DNA of 64,000 nucleotides from Novosphingobium indicum (GTDB lineage Bacteria; Pseudomonadota; Alphaproteobacteria; Sphingomonadales; Sphingomonadaceae), in NCBI RefSeq assembly GCF_014645195.1, contig NZ_BMLK01000003.1, forward strand, positions 1 to 64,000, given 5' to 3'. A program made the position numbers and the translations under genes. A model generated the notes under the pieces. The model worked only from the letters and a program-made list of their open reading frames with translations, was not told where the DNA came from and made no database searches. How positions within the stretch are numbered: position 1 is the stretch's first letter; every line of letters starts with the position of its first letter. Of the stretch, positions 57,207-64,000 are shown in pieces.

Positions 57207-58006
57207 TGCGGGGTCCTTTCCAGAGCCTCGATCTGCGCGGTCAGTTGCGCGCGGGAAATCTCTCCGACGTGGCTGGAGACGATCATGCCCGAACCGTCGA
57301 TGAACAGGGTTGTGGGCAGCGCTCGCGTGTCCAGCGCCGGGATCGCCTGCCCTTGCGGATCGACGAGCACGCGCTTGCCGGAAAGGCCTTCGTTTTCAAG
57401 ATATTCGCGGATGCGCGGCAAGTCCTCCCCGGCATTGGCGAGATAGACCGGGATTGTCGCATCGCGGGCGACGTCCACCACCATCGGCATTTCGCGCCGG
57501 CAGGGGCCGCACCAAGTCGCCCAGATATTCAGCACGAAGGGCCGGCCACGCAAATCGTCGAGCGCCACGGTCTGGCCCTCTAGTGTGCCGAGCATGAGGC
57601 CCGGCGGCAGAGGATGCGGGGCGGGGCGCGTCATCGGCGTAAGCAGGCTCGCTCCCAGTGCCAGTCCCACCGCCGCTCCGCCCAGCAGAAATGCCGCGCG
57701 CGTCCGGCGCAGCATCGCGAAGATCGTCACGAGCGCGGCCAGCACGCCGGGCCAGAGGGCAAACCCGCCCTGCCACGCGGCCAGCGCTGACAGGGGCTCG
57801 GTGCGATAGGCATCGAGATTGGCGAGAACGAAGGCCAGCCGCGCGGCCACCAGCCCGATCAGGAGTGCGCGCCATGCCGCCGTATCGGCATGCGCCGCCG
57901 TGCGCCGCGCGATCCGGCTGCCGAGAAACAGGAACGCGCCGATAAGGACGAGCGCAATGAGCCGTTCCGTGGCGAGCATCAGCGGGCCGAGGGGAATGGA
58001 GGTCAT
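57203..58006 (-). CDS. TlpA-type thioredoxin with multi-span membrane domain
   Basis: A 267-residue protein. The N-terminal 125 residues have about four membrane helices resembling part of a prolipoprotein diacylglyceryl transferase-like or DsbD-like domain; the C-terminal part is a TlpA-like thioredoxin domain with W-A-T-W-C-G-P-C-R-R-E-M-P. It probably keeps periplasmic thiols (for example apocytochrome c) reduced. The Met at 58006 is used. Confidence 0.87.
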   Translation of the reverse strand: MTSIPLGPLMLATERLIALVLIGAFLFLGSRIARRTAAHADTAAWRALLIGLVAARLAFVLANLDAYRTEPLSALAAWQGGFALWPGVLAALVTIFAMLRRTRAAFLLGGAAVGLALGASLLTPMTRPAPHPLPPGLMLGTLEGQTVALDDLRGRPFVLNIWATWCGPCRREMPMVVDVARDATIPVYLANAGEDLPRIREYLENEGLSGKRVLVDPQGQAIPALDTRALPTTLFIDGSGMIVSSHVGEISRAQLTAQIEALERTPQ

Positions 58007-58037
58007 GGCAAACAGGCCCTGAAAACGGCCTCTGGGA

Positions 58038-58796
58038 TCAGGCCCAGGTGTCGGTGAGCTGCGTTGCGATCTCGATGTCGTTGAGGAAATCGACTTCGGC
58101 CCAGTCCATGCCTTCGATCGAGACTGTGCCGACCTTGCCGGTGGGCGCGATCGAATCGATGACCTTGAGGTACCAGTGCTGCACGCCTTCGGGGGTGCGC
58201 ATCGCCTGCCGCACGGTCTCGCGGAACAGGTCCGCACCTTCGCCGCGGAAGGCGAGGAAGCCGATCGATTCGGAATTGGACTGCTCGGCGGTGAGCGTCT
58301 TGCCGATGTGGACGAGGCGGCCATCCGCTTCGCGCTCGACCTTCATGTCGTCGCTGTCGTAGCCTTCGGCCTTTACGTCGACGGTGACAGCGATGGGCCA
58401 GGGATTGCCGTCCTTGTCCTGCCCGCCCTGCTGCACCTTGCGCACGATTTCCTCGGAAATCAGCGTGTCGCCGTTGAGGATCAGGAAGTCGCCGCGCATC
58501 GCCTCGCGGGCGATCCAGCACGAGCCGAGATTGTCCGCCACCTTGTAGAACGGATTGAAGCGCACGGAGATCTCTACACGCGGATCGGCGATCGCGTTGA
58601 GGTGATCCTCGAGCATGTCGGTCATGAACCCGGTCACCACGTCGATGCGCTTCACGCCGCCGCGCGCCAGCATCTCGACCTGCCATTCGATCAGCGACTT
58701 GCCGGAGAAGTCGATGAGGCACTTGGGCCGTTCGGCGGTCAGCGGGAGCAGACGCGAGCCCTGGCCGGCGCTGAGAAGGATGGCATGTTCGATCAT
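58038..58796 (-). CDS. Sugar/choline-phosphate nucleotidyltransferase-like protein
   Basis: A 252-residue NTP transferase with the pyrophosphorylase signature L-S-A-G-Q-G-S-R-L-L-P-L-T-x4-P-K-C-L-I-D near the start, then S-L-I-E-W-Q-V-E-M-L and N-G-D-T-L-I, the catalytic metal-binding Asp. The sequence is closest in style to CTP:phosphocholine or inositol-phosphate cytidylyltransferases. It could make the CDP-alcohol used by the transferase at 54.8 kb. The Met at 58796 is chosen. Confidence 0.85.
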   Translation of the reverse strand: MIEHAILLSAGQGSRLLPLTAERPKCLIDFSGKSLIEWQVEMLARGGVKRIDVVTGFMTDMLEDHLNAIADPRVEISVRFNPFYKVADNLGSCWIAREAMRGDFLILNGDTLISEEIVRKVQQGGQDKDGNPWPIAVTVDVKAEGYDSDDMKVEREADGRLVHIGKTLTAEQSNSESIGFLAFRGEGADLFRETVRQAMRTPEGVQHWYLKVIDSIAPTGKVGTVSIEGMDWAEVDFLNDIEIATQLTDTWA

Positions 58797-58951
58797 GGGT
58801 TTCGGACGCAATATGGTTGGGGGGAAGCCGCGGCCTCTAGCGGTTGCCGGGCGAAAGGGAAAGCCCAAGTCGGGCAACCTGCACCACGGCCGGGCGCAAC
58901 TGCGCGCGTGAAACCTTGCAAGTGAAAGCCCCCTCGTCCAAATGCACCGCA

Positions 58952-60313
58952 ATGTCCGCCAAACGTGACCGCCAAGAGAATGTTTCTCCCCTTGGGCGGA
59001 TACTGCAAAACACTGCCTGGCTGCTCGGCGGCAAGGGATTCGGGGCCATCTGCGGCCTCGCGTACCTTGCCATCCTCACGCGTACTCTGGGCCTCAAGGA
59101 CTTCGGCCACTTCTCGCTGATTTTCGGGACGGCGCAGGCGCTTATCGCGCTGGCCGGCTTCCAGACCTGGCGCGTGGTCGTGCGCTACGGCAGCGAGCAC
59201 GTCCATGCCGAGGAGTGGGACAAGTTCGGGCGGCTCGGCATGCTGTGCGGCATGCTCGATGCTGCAGGCGCGGTGATCGGCTGCGCGCTCGCCGGGGTGG
59301 TGATCTATGGCTTCGCTCATATCCTCGAGCTCAACCCCAACTACATCGATCTGGCTTTCTGGTTCTGCTGCGCCTCGCTGTGGGCGCTGGTTTCCGCACC
59401 GACGGGGATCGTGCGCGCGCTGCACCGTTTCGACATGGCCGTCTATGTCGAAGCCATCGTGCCGACCGGACGGCTGATTGCAGCGCTGACGATCTGGATG
59501 ACCGGGCCGAGCGTGGGACGCTTCCTGCTCGCATGGGCCGCCATCGATATCCTCGAGGCGATTCTCTACTGGGCCATGGCCCGGCGGCTCTGCCCGCAGG
59601 CGGTGCGGCTCGCCAATCTGGGCAAGTGGCGTCTCGCGCTGAAGGAAAACCCCGGCGTCACGCACTTCTTCCTGGTCACCTATGCCGGCGCGACGATCGA
59701 TGCGACGATGAAGAACGGCCCGCTGCTGGTCGTCGGCGGCTGGGTGGGTACGCGTGCCGCCGGTCTCTACCGGCTCGCCTCGCAGATTTCGCAGTCCCTG
59801 AGCAAGCTTTCGACCCTGCTGACCCGGTCGGTCTATGCCGAAGTGGCGCGCGTGCGGGTCACGTCCGAACAGGCCGAATTCCGCAAGCTGGCGCTGCAGA
59901 CCAGCATGATCGCGGGACTTGCCGGTCTCGTCGTGGTGGGCATAGCGCTGGTGGCCGGTAAGCAGCTTCTCGGTCTGATCGGCGGCGATGCCTTCGAAGG
60001 GGGCGCGGCCATTCTGGTGCCGCTGGCCATTGCCGCCAGCTTCGATCTTGCCAGTGTCGCTTTCGAGCCGGTGCTGCACTCGACCGGCCGGGCGCGGCTG
60101 TCGCTGACCGCAAGGCTGATCGCGGTTGCAGCGCTCGGCATCGGATTGGTGCTGTTCATTCCCCTTGGCCCGAGCGGCGCTGCCTGGGCCGTCGCCATGG
60201 CGGGGTTTGTCTCCTACGTGGCGATGGGCGTGATGGCCTGGCGCACGTTGCAGAAGATCAAGCGCGAAGAAATCGTTCCGGCACAGGAGGAAGGCGGCTC
60301 GACAGAGGCTTGA
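58952..60313 (+). CDS. Polysaccharide biosynthesis flippase-like membrane protein
   Basis: A 453-residue protein with about 12-14 helices of the Wzx/MurJ/PST superfamily: L-G-G-K-G-F-G-A-I-C-G-L-A-Y near residue 25, T-R-T-L-G-L-K-D-F-G-H-F and A-L-H-R-F-D near 155. It would flip a lipid-linked glycan across the membrane. It diverges from the nucleotidyltransferase gene. Confidence 0.87.
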   Translation: MSAKRDRQENVSPLGRILQNTAWLLGGKGFGAICGLAYLAILTRTLGLKDFGHFSLIFGTAQALIALAGFQTWRVVVRYGSEHVHAEEWDKFGRLGMLCGMLDAAGAVIGCALAGVVIYGFAHILELNPNYIDLAFWFCCASLWALVSAPTGIVRALHRFDMAVYVEAIVPTGRLIAALTIWMTGPSVGRFLLAWAAIDILEAILYWAMARRLCPQAVRLANLGKWRLALKENPGVTHFFLVTYAGATIDATMKNGPLLVVGGWVGTRAAGLYRLASQISQSLSKLSTLLTRSVYAEVARVRVTSEQAEFRKLALQTSMIAGLAGLVVVGIALVAGKQLLGLIGGDAFEGGAAILVPLAIAASFDLASVAFEPVLHSTGRARLSLTARLIAVAALGIGLVLFIPLGPSGAAWAVAMAGFVSYVAMGVMAWRTLQKIKREEIVPAQEEGGSTEA

Positions 60314-60324
60314 GGGCGGCTATC

Positions 60325-61548
60325 ATGCCGGCCATGTCCCAGCCCCTCATTGCCGAAGCCGCCGCCATCTCGGATCGCATCGTGGCGCTCCGCCGCGCGA
60401 TCCATGCCGAACCCGAAATTGGCCTGCACACCCCCAAGACGCGCGACAAGGTCCGCAACGCTCTTGCGCATTTGCCGCTCGAATGGCGCGAAGGACCCTC
60501 CACCACGGGGCTCGTCGCGACGCTGAAGGGCGGTGCCGGCGAAGGGCCATGCGTGCTGCTGCGCGGCGATATGGATGCGCTGCCGATGCCTGAGGAAACC
60601 GGGCTCGACTTCGCCTCGAAGGTTCCCGGCACCATGCATGCCTGCGGTCACGATGCGCATGCCGCCATGCTTGCCGGTGCCGCGGAAATCCTTGCGCGGC
60701 AGGCCGACACCCTGAAGGGCGAAGTGCGCTTCATGTTCCAGCCGGGCGAGGAGGGCTATCACGGCGCTCGCTTCATGCTCGAAGACGGGTTGCTGGGCGG
60801 CGAAGGGTTCGACCGGCCGCTGCCCGATGCGGCCTTCGCGCTCCATGTCATGCCCAATGCTCCGCACGGCCTTGTCGGCGGGCGCACCGGCGCGCTGCTG
60901 GCGGCTGCCGACCAGCTGCATATCACCGTGACCGGGCGCGGCGGCCATGCCTCGATGCCGCACGACACGCTCGATCCGGTCCCGGTCGCCTGCGAGATGG
61001 TGAGCGCGATCCAGACCATGGTCGCCCGCCGCTTCAGCGTGTTCGATCCGGTGGTGGTGACGATCTCGAAGATCGAGGCGGGGACCGCGCACAATGTCAT
61101 CCCCGATACCGCGAACATGCTGGGCACCATGCGGACGCTGTCGCCCACGAACCGGGCGCGGCTGCGCGAGGAGCTGCCGCTGCTCGTGGCCGGGATCGCC
61201 GGCGCGCATGGCCTGACTGGCGAAGTGAACATCATCGAGGGTTTCCCGGTCACGCTCTGCAATGCCGGCGCCGTCGACTTCGGCGAAAAGGTTGCGCGCG
61301 ACATGTTCGGCGAGGAGGCCTTCCTGCGGCTTGCCGATCCGATCATGGGGGCGGAGGATTTCGCCTATGTCCTCGAAAAAGTGCCCGGTGCGATGTTTTT
61401 CCTCGGAGTCAGCCACGAGGGCGACGACTGGGCGCATTGCTGCGGCATCCACTCGACCAGGATGATGGTCGATGAAAGCGTCATGCCGCAGGGCGCGGCC
61501 TATCTGGCCGGGCTGGCGACTACATTTCTGGAGCGCGGCTGGGGCTGA
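60325..61548 (+). CDS. M20 family amidohydrolase/peptidase
   Basis: A 407-residue di-zinc enzyme of the AmhX/IAA-amino acid hydrolase type. Seen motifs are R-R-x-I-H-A-E-P-E-I-G, R-G-D-M-D-A-L-P, A-C-G-H-D-A-H-A-A-M, and F-Q-P-G-E-E-G-Y-H-G-A with the catalytic Glu, plus H-x-M-P-N. It cleaves amide bonds of acylated amino acids such as hippurate. The Met at 60325 or 60334 may be the start. Confidence 0.93.
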   Translation: MPAMSQPLIAEAAAISDRIVALRRAIHAEPEIGLHTPKTRDKVRNALAHLPLEWREGPSTTGLVATLKGGAGEGPCVLLRGDMDALPMPEETGLDFASKVPGTMHACGHDAHAAMLAGAAEILARQADTLKGEVRFMFQPGEEGYHGARFMLEDGLLGGEGFDRPLPDAAFALHVMPNAPHGLVGGRTGALLAAADQLHITVTGRGGHASMPHDTLDPVPVACEMVSAIQTMVARRFSVFDPVVVTISKIEAGTAHNVIPDTANMLGTMRTLSPTNRARLREELPLLVAGIAGAHGLTGEVNIIEGFPVTLCNAGAVDFGEKVARDMFGEEAFLRLADPIMGAEDFAYVLEKVPGAMFFLGVSHEGDDWAHCCGIHSTRMMVDESVMPQGAAYLAGLATTFLERGWG

Positions 61549-61658
61549 CCCTGCGCCCGGAGCTTCGGGCCTCCTATCGAAACCTCTGCGCGTGCTGTGG
61601 TTGCAAGGGCCCTGACGCTCTGCTTCCCTTTTTGGGCAAAGAGGAACCGGGAGAGGGC

Positions 61659-62114
61659 ATGGACAGGCTGGAACGCCTCGAAGCGATCGAGGAGATCCGC
61701 AATCTCAAGGCGCGCTATTTTCGCCTGATGGACACCAAGCAGTGGGCCGATCTGGCCGCCGTGTTCACCACCGACATGAAAGTCGTCACGCCCGATGGCC
61801 GCACCTGGATGACGGGCGGCGCGGCCTATGCGCAGAACCTGAAATCCTCGCTGGAAAACGCTGTGTCCTGCCACCAGGGGCTGACCGGCGAGCTCGACGT
61901 TCACGACGAGCAAAACGCGTCGGGCATATGGGCGATGCAGGACGTGATCGTATGGGAAACCGCTCATCCGCGCGAGGGCTGGAAGTCCATTCTCGGCCGC
62001 GGCCACTACCATGAAACCTACCGCTTCGAGGACGGTGCCTGGCGCATCGCCACGCTGACGCTCACGCGGCTCAGCCTCGACATCGAATGGCCTGAAGGAA
62101 AGACCCTGCAATGA
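61659..62114 (+). CDS. SnoaL-like/NTF2-fold protein
   Basis: A 151-residue protein of the SnoaL-like NTF2 fold. It opens E-A-I-E-E-I-R-N-L-K-A-R-Y-F-R-L-M-D-T-K-Q-W, typical of SnoaL-4-like ring-degradation proteins, and ends W-R-I-A-x-L-T-L-T-R-L. GGGAGAGGG precedes the ATG. It overlaps the next gene by four bases. Confidence 0.88.
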   Translation: MDRLERLEAIEEIRNLKARYFRLMDTKQWADLAAVFTTDMKVVTPDGRTWMTGGAAYAQNLKSSLENAVSCHQGLTGELDVHDEQNASGIWAMQDVIVWETAHPREGWKSILGRGHYHETYRFEDGAWRIATLTLTRLSLDIEWPEGKTLQ

Positions 62115-63055
62115 CCGACCTGAGCTTTGCCGACCACTTCGGGGCGGGCCGCGACGATAATCCTTATTGGAACGAAAGCGTGTGGTTCTCGCTCTCGATT
62201 CCGGAACGCCACATTCACGGGATGATCCAGTATTACTTCCGCCCCAACATGGGCATGCTCAATGGCGGACCGGTGCTGTGGGATCCCTCGGGCACCTACC
62301 AGTGGAACTGCCTGCACTACCAGTGGAGCCACTTGCAGGCGATGCCGGCGCAGGTGCGCGGCAAGTTCGACATGCAGGCCCGCAATTCGCTCTCGTGCCG
62401 GATGATCGAGCCACTGGCGAAGTACAAGATCGACTACGATAAGGATGGCCTGACGCTGGACCTGACATGGAACGCGATCGGCCCGATGCACGAGCTTCGG
62501 ACCGGCGATGCCGGGCAGGCGGCAACCGCCAAGTTCCACATCGAACAGCCGGGCCGGATGACCGGCACCATGGTGCGCCATGGCGAGACGTTCACGGTCG
62601 ACTGCTTCTCGATGCGCGACACGTCCTATGGCGCGCGTGAATACGAATCGCTGGCCTGCGGGGGCTATTTCTGGGGCATCGCCGATGGCAGCGCCTTCCA
62701 CGCCATAGCCATGGGCGAAGGGCGCGAGGCGCGATCGATCGGCGGCTTCATCTGGAAGGACGGCGAGATGGCGAGCCTGATCTCGGGCCGCCGCGAAGTG
62801 CTGGAGTGGGGCGAGTTCGGCCCGGCCAAGGTATTGTGGGAGGGGAAGGACCAACTCGGGCGCAGCATGGAGGCGACCGGGTGGATCGATCCCGGCCTGG
62901 TGTTCACCGGCTATACCGATCACACCGTGGCCTGGTCGCTCGTGCGCTGGGACTGGGACGGCATAGAGCACTGGGGCGACAACCAGGAATTCTCGCCCGC
63001 CGAACGCTTCCGCCGCATCGCGCGGGGCGAAATCGCGCTGGGGGACCCGGCATGA
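62111..63055 (+). CDS. Hydroxyneurosporene-synthase/lipocalin-like hypothetical protein
   Basis: A 314-residue soluble protein. It is rich in aromatic residues, with H-I-H-G-M-I-Q-Y-Y-F-R-P-N and repeated beta strands, resembling the two-barrel AttH/CrtC (hydratase-like) fold that occurs in sphingomonad steroid and terpenoid gene neighbourhoods. No signal peptide. Function unknown. It overlaps both neighbouring genes by four bases, so the three are co-translated. Confidence 0.75.
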   Translation: MTDLSFADHFGAGRDDNPYWNESVWFSLSIPERHIHGMIQYYFRPNMGMLNGGPVLWDPSGTYQWNCLHYQWSHLQAMPAQVRGKFDMQARNSLSCRMIEPLAKYKIDYDKDGLTLDLTWNAIGPMHELRTGDAGQAATAKFHIEQPGRMTGTMVRHGETFTVDCFSMRDTSYGAREYESLACGGYFWGIADGSAFHAIAMGEGREARSIGGFIWKDGEMASLISGRREVLEWGEFGPAKVLWEGKDQLGRSMEATGWIDPGLVFTGYTDHTVAWSLVRWDWDGIEHWGDNQEFSPAERFRRIARGEIALGDPA

Positions 63056-63753
63056 CCAGCGCCAGTCAAAACGGCGCGGGCCAGATCGTCGTCGTCAACG
63101 GCACGTCGGGCTCGGGCAAGTCGACCACCTGCGAAATGTTTCAAAGGCGGCAGGACGGCTACTGGATGCTCTACGGCATCGATCACTTCACCGCGAACAC
63201 GTTGCCCGCCAAGTTCGGTCACCACGGTCCGCGTGCCAGTGAGGGGATCGAGGCGGTACCGGTCGATCCCGCCGATCCCGAGGGACCGCTGCGCTGGCGT
63301 TTCGGCCCCAAGGGCACGGCAGCCTTCGCGGCGATGCACGAATGGATGGCGGCCAGCTCGCGGCAGGGCCTCAACGTCGTGTTCGATCACCTGCTGATGA
63401 GCGATCCGCCGGTCCTGCAGGACCTCGTGCGCCGCACCGAGGGGCTGCCGGTGCTGCTCGTCACGCTGAAACCACCGTTCGAGGTGCTCGAGCGCCGCGT
63501 GGCCGAACGCCGCATGGACAAGAAGATCCCCGTCGATCTGCTGGGCGAGGATGCGGCGAGGAAGATCATCGACCGCCTCACCCGTTTGCGCCCCTGGTTC
63601 TACGAGGAAGTGTATCGCAACGAACTGGCCGACCTCACTATCGATACCTCGGTGCATGGGCCGGAAGAGGTTTGCGTGATGATCGAGGAGCGGCTGGCCG
63701 AGGGACCGGGCACGGCTTTCGACAAACTGCGTCGTACCTACGCGGGCGCCTGA
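63052..63753 (+). CDS. Chloramphenicol phosphotransferase-like kinase
   Basis: A 233-residue P-loop kinase with Walker A G-T-S-G-S-G-K-S-T near residue 20, then D-H-F near 44, and the lid segment R-R-V-A-E-R-R-M-D near 150. The overall pattern matches the CPT-like family, which phosphorylates hydroxyls of small molecules (for example chloramphenicol). Being last in a catabolic-looking operon, it may act on the pathway's own alcohol or be a resistance enzyme. A strong terminator follows. Confidence 0.83.
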   Translation: MTSASQNGAGQIVVVNGTSGSGKSTTCEMFQRRQDGYWMLYGIDHFTANTLPAKFGHHGPRASEGIEAVPVDPADPEGPLRWRFGPKGTAAFAAMHEWMAASSRQGLNVVFDHLLMSDPPVLQDLVRRTEGLPVLLVTLKPPFEVLERRVAERRMDKKIPVDLLGEDAARKIIDRLTRLRPWFYEEVYRNELADLTIDTSVHGPEEVCVMIEERLAEGPGTAFDKLRRTYAGA

Positions 63754-63779
63754 ACTACTCCGGGTACATGAAAAAAGGA

Positions 63780-63815
63780 GCGGGCCATCGCTGTGATGGC
63801 CCGCCCCGATTTTTT
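63780..63815. terminator. Bidirectional intrinsic terminator
   Basis: GCGGGCCATC-GCTGT-GATGGCCCGC forms a ten-base-pair stem with a five-base loop. On the plus strand it is followed by CCCGATTTTTT; on the minus strand the hairpin is followed by TCCTTTTTTC. It separates convergent genes. Confidence 0.92.
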
Positions 63816-63832
63816 GATTCCGCGACTGGCGC

Positions 63833-64000
63833 TTACCAGGCCGTCGGCCTGAGCGTCAGGCGCAGGAATACCTCGCGGCCGCGATCCGGAATACAGGCCG
63901 TTTCGTCCACGCCCGCGGCATTGCGCTTGTCCAGACCGGTCAGCGGCGAGAGGAAGATCTGCCCTGTCGCACCGGAGAAGTTCGTGCAGTTGCCGGTGGT
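63833..64000 (-). CDS. TonB-dependent receptor, C-terminal end (partial)
   Basis: The last 55 residues of a protein that runs off the window. The end E-V-F-L-R-L-T-L-R-P-T-A-W fits an outer-membrane beta-barrel strand with a terminal aromatic residue, as in sphingomonad TonB-dependent receptors. Two Cys (in G-N-C-T-N and T-A-C-I-P) may form a disulfide in the last extracellular loop. The assignment rests on the C-terminal strand only. Confidence 0.6.
   Translation of the reverse strand, partial: TTGNCTNFSGATGQIFLSPLTGLDKRNAAGVDETACIPDRGREVFLRLTLRPTAW

Overview
The window is GC-rich (roughly 63-66% by eye) alphaproteobacterial chromosome, most likely a sphingomonad such as Novosphingobium or Sphingobium. 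Pointers are the alphaproteobacterial initiator tRNA, an FnrL-type Cys-x2-Cys-x7-Cys regulator, a full ccoNOQP-ccoGHIS set, several oxygenase genes of the type used on aromatics and steroids, and dispersed short palindromic repeats. There is no rRNA, CRISPR array, insertion sequence or prophage. Genus assignment is an inference.

Layout. 1-4 kb: initiator tRNA end, a small orphan protein, a PAS-GGDEF-EAL protein, a Crp-like regulator and an alcohol dehydrogenase remnant. 4.2-8.4 kb: Rieske oxygenase alpha subunit, fnrL, sulfotransferase, GtrA protein. 8.5-19.1 kb: the microaerobic respiration block of ompW (divergent), ccoNOQP, ccoGHIS, a small exported Cys-rich protein, hemN and a PilZ protein. 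19.3-22.7 kb: a Baeyer-Villiger monooxygenase/Rieske oxygenase operon whose upstream region carries an FNR box, an operator-like palindrome and a candidate small RNA gene. 23-32.5 kb: cation efflux, spermidine-synthase-like protein, thrS with a threonine-rich leader peptide, a four-gene Xre mini-operon, DNA glycosylase-like protein, membrane glycosyltransferase, hydrolase, TPR protein and LLM oxidoreductase. 32.6-38.5 kb: ferredoxin reductase, queG, ABC transporter, msrB, tRNA-Leu and ihfB. 38.8-50.4 kb: peptide transporter, an amidohydrolase with its metal-less partner, dxs, zur-like gene, purH and heparinase II/III-like protein. 50.4-60.3 kb: rpe and a lipid/nucleotidyltransferase neighbourhood with kinase, CDP-alcohol transferase, HIT protein, thiol-redox proteins and flippase. 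60.3-64 kb: M20 peptidase, a SnoaL/lipocalin-like/kinase operon and the 3' end of a probable TonB-dependent receptor.

How it fits together. FnrL has all four cluster cysteines and an FNR-type recognition helix (E-T-V-S-R). Its predicted target TTGAT-N4-ATCAA occurs exactly between ompW and ccoN and exactly upstream of the Baeyer-Villiger operon, with one mismatch upstream of the ferredoxin reductase gene and two upstream of hemN. The window therefore looks like a local FnrL regulon that joins high-affinity respiration and anaerobic haem synthesis with oxygen-consuming catabolic enzymes. The oxygenases lack adjacent ferredoxins; the ferredoxin reductase at 32.6 kb could serve them.
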